From Versatilivorator sp963663845 (GTDB lineage: Bacteria; Acidobacteriota; Terriglobia; Versatilivoradales; Versatilivoraceae), in assembly GCA_963663845.2 (NCBI GenBank), contig OY760650.2, forward strand, positions 496,001 to 560,000: DNA of 64,000 bases, given 5' to 3'. The translations under genes were made by a program, and so were the position numbers. The notes beneath the pieces are model-generated. The model had not been told where the DNA came from. It worked only from the letters and a program-made list of their open reading frames with translations, and made no database searches. Positions within the stretch are counted from its first letter, which is position 1, and each line of letters begins with the position of its first letter. Positions 55,662 to 62,205 of the stretch are shown here, piece by piece.

Positions 55662-56243
55662 CTACTGAAAATAGCCGGGTATCTCCCGGCCCAATTCATC
55701 GCCCCACTGAAACCAACCCTCCTTGGTTTCGCGGGCGAACAATTCCAGGTAGGGGCCGGGACTGCACGCCTCAATGATCTCGTAAGACTCCAGCGGTTTG
55801 CGAGAATGCTGCCGCTTGCGGGAACGAATGACGTTGACTTGGGAGCGTCCCGGTGACAGCGTGCGAATATTCCCCCTGATCCCAAACAACAAGAGTTCAG
55901 TGACGTTGCGGAAGTAGAAACCCACCCCCCTGCCATCCGGCCCGCCATCTTTCCTGATCTTGTACCAGACCATATTGGTCTTGTATTCGAATCCCCACTT
56001 CTCCATCACCATCAAACCCCACGGAAGAAGGGCATTGGGGCACCACAAATAGAGATGGCTGTTTTCTTTGGCATAGTGGGCGACATCCAGATCGCAAATG
56101 TCCTGAATGCTCATAGTGGCGTAGCGTCTCAATCGCTTGTGCTCCGGGGCCATTTTCCCCGTGCGATTGGCGAATCGCCAAGGGGGATCGGCCAAGATGG
56201 TCGAAAAGCGAGTGCCGTTCGTTCTGAGGTCAATCTTCGACAT
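55662..56243 (-). CDS. MT-A70 family adenine N6-methyltransferase
   Basis: The 192-residue protein starts at ATG 56243, behind CAGGAGAAG. The catalytic motif DPPW (residues 19-22) lies in STILADPPWRFANRTG, with SHLYLWCPNALLPWGLMVM and the SAM-binding GPYLELFARE near the C-terminus. MT-A70 proteins of bacteria and phages methylate adenine N6, usually in DNA. No restriction gene is adjacent, so it is an orphan. It ends 31 bp from rnpB, and the flanks have lower-GC stretches. A recent mobile or phage origin is plausible. The recognition site is unknown. Confidence 0.9.
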   Translation of the reverse strand: MSKIDLRTNGTRFSTILADPPWRFANRTGKMAPEHKRLRRYATMSIQDICDLDVAHYAKENSHLYLWCPNALLPWGLMVMEKWGFEYKTNMVWYKIRKDGGPDGRGVGFYFRNVTELLLFGIRGNIRTLSPGRSQVNVIRSRKRQHSRKPLESYEIIEACSPGPYLELFARETKEGWFQWGDELGREIPGYFQ

Positions 56244-56505
56244 GCAGGCTTCTCCTGATTGCAACGGCCAGAATGGGGCAGCCGCCACCAGCACCACCCT
56301 GAATGCGGGGCGGCAGCTTGCTCAGCAGAATTCGCTGTCCATGGCATGGGCAACTTGGCTCTTGCGCCCTCCACCTCGGATAAGGTGGCTTCTGCAGAGC
56401 CGGAACCCTTCCAGGAATTCTATGATGTCAGACCACTCAGATCAGTACTTTGTGAGAAATTCGGGCTCGGCCTGGCCCGGAAAGGACCTCCAGGCGCCGG
56501 CAGGA

Positions 56506-57543
56506 TCAGCCGAGCCCGACCGCGGGCCGAGGCCGGAGAGCCGGACCGTCACTGCTCCAGTCCAGCGGAAGCAGGGATTGCCGCCACAGCCCCGGCTCCG
56601 GCAAGGGTCCCCCCGAATGCGGCTTTCTTGCGAGCTCGTACCGGTCGCACAACTGCCGGATGAGATCGGACACCCGACGGCGATAGATCGCCAAGCCATC
56701 CTGAGGAGGCCGGTAGAGATCCCGGTAGAACGGCGCCAGATCCGGAAATCGCTCCCGCAGAAAGGGCACCCAGACTTTCTCGATGGAGGAGGTGACAAAC
56801 AGGACCCTGGCGGCCAGGTATCCCCCACCCAGGCGCTTGACGTTTCTTACCAGCGCCTCCAGATCGCCGGCGTCGTCGGTAATTCGGGGAAGCACCGGCA
56901 TGACCAGCACCCCGGTGCTCAACCCGGCCTGCGACAGCGCCTGCAGGGCCAGCAGCCTCCGCCGGGGCGTGGCCGCCCGCGGTTCCAGGACCCGGGCCAG
57001 TTCGGAGGAAAGGGTGGTGAGAGTGATATTGAGGTGCACCTCGTTGCGGGAGGCAATCTCCTTCCACAACTCCAGGTCCCGCAGGACCAGGTCGGACTTG
57101 GTGGTCAGTGACACCTGCAGCCCGCGCCACTCGGCCAGCTTCTCCAGAATCGCCCGCGTCAGCTTGAAGCGCCTCTCGGCCGGCTGATAGGGATCGGTGG
57201 CGGTGCCGATGGCAATGGGCCGGTCTCGCAGCTTGGCCGACAACAGGTCCTTCTCCAGCACGGCATCCCCGTTGCGCTTGGCATAGATCTCGGACTCGAA
57301 CTGGCCGGCCTCCTCCCGGCCCATGTATTCGTGGGTGTAGCGGGCGTAACAGTACTTGCAGCCGAACTCGCAGCCCCGGTAGGGATTGATGGTCCAGTAG
57401 AACGGCATCTCCGGGTTGGAGCAGCGGTTCAGCACCGACTTGACCTCGATGGACAAGTAGCGTGCACGCCGCTTGCGCAGCAATGGGGTGCTCTCCGCCG
57501 CCAGCCGGGCGATGCCCACCAGTTTGCCGGACCCTTTGACCAT
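56506..57543 (-). CDS. SPL-like radical SAM protein
   Basis: The 345-residue protein from ATG 57543 is a radical SAM enzyme. The cluster-binding motif CxxxCxxC is Cys58, Cys62 and Cys65 in RGCEFGCKYCYARYTH, followed by AIGTATDPYQPAE and VSLTTKSDLVLRDLEL. This is the spore photoproduct lyase-like/PA0069 group, which is widespread in non-sporulating bacteria and of unproven role; DNA repair is often proposed. The start codon lies only a few bases after a -10 candidate. The C-terminal 40 residues are Pro/Gly-rich. Confidence 0.88.
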   Translation of the reverse strand: MVKGSGKLVGIARLAAESTPLLRKRRARYLSIEVKSVLNRCSNPEMPFYWTINPYRGCEFGCKYCYARYTHEYMGREEAGQFESEIYAKRNGDAVLEKDLLSAKLRDRPIAIGTATDPYQPAERRFKLTRAILEKLAEWRGLQVSLTTKSDLVLRDLELWKEIASRNEVHLNITLTTLSSELARVLEPRAATPRRRLLALQALSQAGLSTGVLVMPVLPRITDDAGDLEALVRNVKRLGGGYLAARVLFVTSSIEKVWVPFLRERFPDLAPFYRDLYRPPQDGLAIYRRRVSDLIRQLCDRYELARKPHSGGPLPEPGLWRQSLLPLDWSSDGPALRPRPAVGLG

Positions 57544-57550
57544 AAATATA

Positions 57551-57578
57551 TATTCGCTTTTTATTCGCCTTATGTCAA
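57551..57578 (-). promoter_or_regulatory. Promoter and direct-repeat operator candidate of the radical SAM gene
   Basis: On the minus strand, TTGACA (57578-57573) precedes an AT-rich -10 region ending a few bases before the ATG at 57543, so the mRNA may be leaderless. Two copies of GCGAATA (57568-57562 and 57557-57551) are spaced exactly 11 bp, one helical turn, between -35 and -10. The regulator is unknown. Confidence 0.5.
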
Positions 57579-57604
57579 GCTTTTTTGCCCTGAGGATGGG
57601 GGCA

Positions 57605-57869
57605 AAGATTTATCCACGGAGGGGCGAGAAGGGGAAAGAGATATCCAAGAAAATAGACGAACCACGAATGGACACGAATGAACACCAATTAACTGATTGA
57701 TGCGTTGAGCCTTTTGCAAAATTCTGCAGCGGGACGTTTGCCGGGAATGGCCACAAAAGGCACAACAGCACAATTTGTGACTTTTGTGCTTTTTGTGGTT
57801 GTAAAGCATTTCTTGCCAAGTCGCACCCGATATGAAGTATTCGTGTCTATTCGTGTTCATTCGTGGTTC
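57605..57869. repeat. Family A unit, 214-bp family B element and embedded family D sequence
   Basis: In the gap between the radical SAM gene and thiD, a degenerate family A unit (57610-57652) leads into a family B element: left arm GACGAACCACGAATGGACAC (57656-57675) and right arm the inverse ending at 57869. A family D sequence (GCCTTTTGCAAAATTCTGC at 57709-57727, then CACAAAAGGCACAACAGCAC) sits inside the element as its core. This nesting argues that one element inserted into another. No gene is visible in the remaining bases to 58031. Confidence 0.75.
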
Positions 57870-58031
57870 TCTCTTGGTGGTTTCTCTTATCGAATGATCG
57901 GACGTTTCCCATCGAATCGACCGCGCGGCAAGGCCGAGGCTCGACCAACCCGTTAACGGGCATAGCCCTTGGGGAGCCCGGTTTACAGCCCGGTTTACAG
58001 CTTCCGCTATCTGGGCTAATCTGTCTCGGCC

Positions 58032-58865
58032 ATGCCCTTCCTGAAAGCCCTGACCATTGCCGGCTCCGACTCGAGCGGCGGAGCCGGGATCCAGGCGGAC
58101 CTGAAGACCTTTGCCGCCCTGGGGATTTACGGCACTTCGGCCGTTACGGCGGTGACGGCTCAGAATGCCCTCCGCATCGATGCCCTGACCTGTCTTCCGG
58201 CGAGCCTGGTGGTCTCGCAAATCCGGTCGGTGCTATCCCATATCGGGGCCGAGGCCATCAAGACAGGGATGCTGGGCAGCTCCGAAATCATCCGGGGCGT
58301 GGCCTCGTCTCTGAGCCGCTACCCCGGCATTCCGCTGGTGGTGGACCCGGTCATGGCGGCCACCAGCGGCAGCGCCCTCCTTCAGCAGGGCTCGCTGGAA
58401 GACCTGCGCAGCCAACTCCTGCCCCTGTCCCGGATTGTCACTCCCAATCTGCCGGAAGCCGAGGCGCTGGTCGGAAGCCGATTGCAGGATGAATCCGACT
58501 GCATCGACGCCGCCCGGGAAATCCATGCCATGGGTCCGGGGTGGGTCGTCCTGAAAGGCGGCCATCGGCGGGATATCGAGTCCGGTCCGGCAGGCGCCAG
58601 GGAGGTGGTCGACCTGGTCTACGACGGCAGCCGGATACACAGAGTCAGCGGACCCTTTCTCCACGGGGGTCCCAAGCAGGGCACCGGATGCACGTATTCG
58701 GCGGCCATCGCGGCCTTTCTGGCCAAGGGGCGCTCGGAGCTGGAAGCGATAGGCTTGGCCCGGGAGTATTTGAGCGGGACCTGGCGGCGTTCCGGCGAAT
58801 CGGACGAGGCCGGGGGGCCGCTCCACCACTTTCACGCGTTCTGGCCGAAGTCGGGCGGGGGTTAG
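58032..58865 (+). CDS. thiD: Hydroxymethylpyrimidine/phosphomethylpyrimidine kinase
   Basis: The 277-residue protein has the ThiD signature set: LTIAGSDSSGGAGIQADLKTF at the N-terminus (split here after residue 20 for quoting: the ADLKTF part follows directly), YGTSAVTAVTAQN, KTGMLGS, PLVVDPVMAATSG, VTPNLPEAE and KQGTGCTYSAAIAA with the activating Cys. It phosphorylates HMP and then HMP-phosphate for thiamine synthesis in the cytoplasm. No other thi gene is nearby. It is followed directly by a heptad-arm element. Confidence 0.93.
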   Translation: MPFLKALTIAGSDSSGGAGIQADLKTFAALGIYGTSAVTAVTAQNALRIDALTCLPASLVVSQIRSVLSHIGAEAIKTGMLGSSEIIRGVASSLSRYPGIPLVVDPVMAATSGSALLQQGSLEDLRSQLLPLSRIVTPNLPEAEALVGSRLQDESDCIDAAREIHAMGPGWVVLKGGHRRDIESGPAGAREVVDLVYDGSRIHRVSGPFLHGGPKQGTGCTYSAAIAAFLAKGRSELEAIGLAREYLSGTWRRSGESDEAGGPLHHFHAFWPKSGGG

Positions 58866-59053
58866 TGGAGTGGTCAGTGGTCAGTGGCCAGTGGTCAGTG
58901 GTCAGTTGTCAGTGACTGGTGGCGAATGGAGGGTTCCGGAAGCAGGCGAGCGGCTGTGAGCTGGTTGCATCTTTTTGGGGAGTGCGTCGAGATCACAAAA
59001 TGCTCAACGCATCGATTCAAATCACTATCCACCAGTCACTGATCACTAATCAC
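58864..59053. repeat. Heptad-arm inverted-repeat element, copy E2
   Basis: The left arm has about six GTGGTCA-type heptads (58867-58915) and the right arm their inverse (CACTGATCACTAATCACT, to 59053), touching the adenylate kinase stop codon. The core contains GCTGGTTGCATCTTTTTGGG, homologous to copies E1 and E3. Confidence 0.8.
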
Positions 59054-59671
59054 TCAGACGGCTTTCGCGTCTCCTCCCAGTCCGGCCAGCAGTTGGTCCA
59101 GGACCGTGCCGATGCTGCCGGAGGCATTGACCGCGACCAGCATGTCCTTCCGGCGGTAGTGAACGAGAATGGGTTCGATCTCCCGGAGATACCCCCGAAA
59201 ACGGCCCTGCACGACCTCGGGGCGGTCGTCGTGGCGGCGCTTCGTCCGGACTCCGGCGGGAGGGCGATTGCTGTTCAGGTTGTAGGTCCGTCCCTCGGCG
59301 TCCACCACCCGGCCGGCCACGCGGGACAGCACGCCTCCCTCGGTGATCTCGAAGAGAACCGCTGCCGACAGGCTCAGGAGGGCGTCCAAGGCCTCGGCCT
59401 GAACCAGGGTGCGGGGATAGCCGTCCAGAATGTGCCCTTGATCGCCGTTTCGGCTGACGTAGGTCTCGAACAGGTCCAGCACGATGGGTTCGGGGACCAG
59501 CTCGCCCGCTTTCAGATAGGCTTCGGTCTTCTTCCCCAGTTCCGTCCCCTGGCCCACCTCCATTCTCAGCATTTCCCCGAGAGAAAAGTGCTTGAGACCG
59601 AAATGGGCGGCCAGGAGCTTGGACTGGGTTCCCTTGCCGCATCCCGGCGGGCCCAGAACGGCAATATTCAT
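59054..59671 (-). CDS. adk: Adenylate kinase-like nucleotide kinase
   Basis: The 205-residue protein from ATG 59671 has the P-loop LGPPGCGKGTQSK (7-15), HFSLGEMLR in the AMP-binding part, GHILDGYPRTLVQAEAL and a LID with RVAGRVVDAEGRTYNL and RTKRRHDDRPEVV. The LID has no zinc Cys. It interconverts ATP, AMP and ADP. It is not in a secY-adk ribosomal operon, and the sequence is somewhat divergent (YPRT where FPRT is usual), so it may be a second adenylate kinase of the genome. Its stop codon abuts a heptad element. Confidence 0.85.
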   Translation of the reverse strand: MNIAVLGPPGCGKGTQSKLLAAHFGLKHFSLGEMLRMEVGQGTELGKKTEAYLKAGELVPEPIVLDLFETYVSRNGDQGHILDGYPRTLVQAEALDALLSLSAAVLFEITEGGVLSRVAGRVVDAEGRTYNLNSNRPPAGVRTKRRHDDRPEVVQGRFRGYLREIEPILVHYRRKDMLVAVNASGSIGTVLDQLLAGLGGDAKAV

Positions 59672-59900
59672 CGTCGCCGACCTCTTGATATTCGGGCAGG
59701 AGGCTGAAGGCAACCGGCCGGATGAGGGTCTCAAAGGCCGATTGACCAGACGCCCAGTTTACCCCAAGCAGCCATCATTCCGGAACCCTTTTCCCGGCTC
59801 TCGACCGGCCACCGCTGGCAGGGTGAGCGGCGCTGCCGGGAGGAGCAGGTCTTCCGGCGCGAGTGCGCGGGAGGGAGCGGCCACCCTTGCGGCATCGAGC

Positions 59901-59929
59901 TTGACAGCCGTCCGAGGGACAGCCACAAT
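59901..59929 (+). promoter_or_regulatory. Sigma-70-type promoter candidate for the glycosyltransferase gene
   Basis: TTGACA (59901-59906), a 17-nt spacer and CACAAT (59924-59929) lie 36 bp before the glycosyltransferase ATG. The -35 is perfect and the -10 has four of six consensus bases. Confidence 0.5.
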
Positions 59930-59964
59930 CGGCACGGTTTCAGCGAGAACAGCTCAGCCGCGCC

Positions 59965-61323
59965 ATGCTCATGGGGCGGCGAATGCCCGGCAGCCGGCCC
60001 ATTGAATTCGTGAAGATCCTCTCGATCACCGCAGGTGCAGCCGGCATGGTCTGCGGCAGTTGCCTGAGAGACAATTCCCTGGCCGCGGAGTTGACGCGGC
60101 TGGGACACGACGTAACCCTCCTGCCCGTCTATACCCCTACCCTGACCGACGAACCCAACCTGAGCCAGGACCGGGTGTTCTTCGGTGGGCTGAGCGTCTA
60201 TCTCCAGCAGCTCCATCCCCTCTTTCGGAAGACTCCCTGGCTCCTCGACAGGGTCTGGGATTCCCGACCGGTGTTGAAGTTCTTCTCGGGGCTGGGGGTC
60301 AAGACCGATCCCCGTCAACTGGGAGCCTTGACCCTGTCCATGCTGCAGGGGGAGTCCGGCCATCAGAAAAAGGAGCTGCTCAAGCTGATCTCCTGGCTGC
60401 GGCAGCAGCCTGCGCCCGACGTCATCGTTCTGCCCAACTCCCTGCTGATCGGACTGGCCGAGCCGCTTGGGGCCGCGCTTCGACGGCCGGTGTGCTGCAC
60501 CCTCCAGGGGGAAGACCTGTTTCTCAAGGGCCTGCCGGAGCCCTACCGGGGCCAGGTCCTGGAATCGATGCGGCGACAGGTCCGCCGGGTGGACGGATTC
60601 GCCCCGGTGAGCCGCTACTGCGCCGGCATCATGCAGGAGCTGTTGGGGATCGAACCGGACCGCATGCACCTGATCCCGCTGGGAGTCCGGTCCGGGGACT
60701 ATGGAAACCGGCCCTCGCCGCGGTCGGAGACCTTCCGCGTCGGCTATCTTTCCCGAATCGCTCCGGAGAAGGGCTTGCACGAGCTGTGCCGGGCCTACCG
60801 GCGCCTGAAGCAGCTCGAGGACGTCGGTCCGACCCGGCTGGAGGTGGCCGGCTACCTGGGACCGGAGCACCGCACCTATCTGCAGCAGATCCGCAAGCAG
60901 GTCCGCCGGTGGGGGCTGGAGGGAGAATTCTGCTATCATGGCTTCCTGGATCGCCCGGCCAAACTGCGTTTCCTGGAGAACCTGGACGTGCTGTCGGTGC
61001 CGGCCACCCACGACGAGCACAAGGGGATACCCATCCTGGAAGCCATGGCCAGCGGCATTCCGGTGGTGCAACCCCGCCGCGGCGCCTTCACCGAGATGAT
61101 CGAGAAGACCTCGGGGGGGCTGCTCACCGACCCGGACCGGGAACACAGCCTGGCCGAAGGGCTCCATGCCGTCTACCGGGATCCGGATCTGGCCGATCGC
61201 CTGGCCCGAAACGGCCGGCAGGGAGTGCAGGACCACTACAGCCTGTCCCGCATGGCCTCCGCAGCCGTGGAAGCCTATCGAGCCATCGCGGAGCGAGCTT
61301 GCTCCCAGGCCCCATCCACCTGA
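59965..61323 (+). CDS. Family 4 glycosyltransferase
   Basis: The protein is up to 452 residues (ATG 59965; ATG 59983 or GTG 60010 are possible). The N-terminal Rossmann half has ILSITAGAAGMVCGSCLRDN and GHDVTLLPVYTP. The C-terminal GT-B half has FRVGYLSRIAPEKGLHELCRAY (phosphate-binding Arg and Lys) and EHKGIPILEAMASGIPVVQP (the E-x7-E type nucleotide-sugar motif). It transfers a sugar from an activated donor to an unknown acceptor, in the cytoplasm or at the inner membrane. The ABC ATPase gene begins four bases after its stop, so the two are probably co-transcribed, suggesting glycoconjugate synthesis and export. Confidence 0.87.
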   Translation: MLMGRRMPGSRPIEFVKILSITAGAAGMVCGSCLRDNSLAAELTRLGHDVTLLPVYTPTLTDEPNLSQDRVFFGGLSVYLQQLHPLFRKTPWLLDRVWDSRPVLKFFSGLGVKTDPRQLGALTLSMLQGESGHQKKELLKLISWLRQQPAPDVIVLPNSLLIGLAEPLGAALRRPVCCTLQGEDLFLKGLPEPYRGQVLESMRRQVRRVDGFAPVSRYCAGIMQELLGIEPDRMHLIPLGVRSGDYGNRPSPRSETFRVGYLSRIAPEKGLHELCRAYRRLKQLEDVGPTRLEVAGYLGPEHRTYLQQIRKQVRRWGLEGEFCYHGFLDRPAKLRFLENLDVLSVPATHDEHKGIPILEAMASGIPVVQPRRGAFTEMIEKTSGGLLTDPDREHSLAEGLHAVYRDPDLADRLARNGRQGVQDHYSLSRMASAAVEAYRAIAERACSQAPST

Positions 61324-61327
61324 TCCC

Positions 61328-62005
61328 ATGCTCGAAGTCAGCCGGCTTTCCAAGGACTATCCGACAGCGCGGGGCCCGCTCCATCTGCTCGAAAACGTCT
61401 CGCTCTCCCTGGCCCGGGGCGAAGCCGCCGCCATCATGGGACCCTCCGGCAGCGGCAAGAGCACCCTGCTCTACATCCTCGGCACGCTGGAGCCTCCGAC
61501 AGCCGGGGAGGTGGCGCTGGAGGGGCGCCGTCCCTTCCAACTGGCGGAGCGGGACCTGGCCCGGTTCAGAAACCGCCACATCGGCTTCATCTTCCAGGAC
61601 CACTGCCTGCTGCCCCAGTGTTCGGTGCTGGAAAACGTGCTGGCCCCGACCCTGATCGAGAAAACCACTGAAGACTACCGGCAGCGGGCTCTGGAACTGC
61701 TGGAGCAGGTGGGCCTCGAGGATCGGATGGACCACCGCCCCGCCGAGCTCTCGGGCGGCGAGAAACAGCGGGCAGCCATGGCTCGCGCCATGATTCGAAA
61801 CCCCTCGCTGCTGCTGTGCGACGAGCCGACCGGCAACCTGGACAGCCGCTCGGCAGCCTCGGTGGCCGACCTGCTGGTGGAGCAGCACCGCCAGCACGGC
61901 TCCATCCTGCTGGTGGTGACCCACAGCCCCACCCTGGCCGCCCGCTTCCCGGTGCAGTACCGGTTGACGGACCGGCAACTGGAGAGAGTGATTGGTGATC
62001 AGTGA
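61328..62005 (+). CDS. LolD/MacB-type ABC transporter ATPase
   Basis: The 225-residue protein from ATG 61328 has Walker A GPSGSGKST, Q-loop GFIFQDHCLLPQCSV, signature LSGGEKQRAAMARAM, Walker B LLLCDEPTGNLDS and H-loop VVTHSP. It belongs to the lipoprotein-release/macrolide export class that works with FtsX-type permeases such as that encoded at 62206. The last codons and the stop (VIGDQ-stop) are read from the first heptads of repeat element E3, so the original C-terminus may have been altered. Confidence 0.93.
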   Translation: MLEVSRLSKDYPTARGPLHLLENVSLSLARGEAAAIMGPSGSGKSTLLYILGTLEPPTAGEVALEGRRPFQLAERDLARFRNRHIGFIFQDHCLLPQCSVLENVLAPTLIEKTTEDYRQRALELLEQVGLEDRMDHRPAELSGGEKQRAAMARAMIRNPSLLLCDEPTGNLDSRSAASVADLLVEQHRQHGSILLVVTHSPTLAARFPVQYRLTDRQLERVIGDQ

Positions 62006-62204
62006 TTAGTGATTAGTGGCTAGTGGTCAGTTATCTGGATCGACACGTTAAGCATCTTGGCGGTCTCGGTTCAGTCCCTCAAGTAGTACAACCATTTGGT
62101 CAAGCGCCTGGCCACACCCGAAGCCTTCCACCGACCACCGACCACTGACCACCGACCACTGACCACTGACCACTGACCACTGACCACTATTCACTATCCA
62201 CTAA
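61988..62204. repeat. Heptad-arm inverted-repeat element, copy E3, inside an ABC operon
   Basis: The left arm (GTGATTAGTGATTAGTGGCT) begins within the ATPase gene. The right arm has at least five perfect GACCACT heptads (62128-62188) and ends two bases before the permease ATG. The core, read on the minus strand (GGTTGTACTACTTGAGGGAC, near 62094-62075), is homologous to copies E1 and E2. Confidence 0.85.
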
Positions 62205-62205
62205 C

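Noticed and set aside
55328..55777. Open frames across the 55.3-55.7 kb region
   Set aside because: The region is RNase P RNA on the minus strand; these frames cross its conserved RNA core.
62120..62204. Possible CRISPR array in the GACCACT repeats
   Set aside because: The unit is 7 bp and contiguous with no unique spacers, and no cas gene is present.
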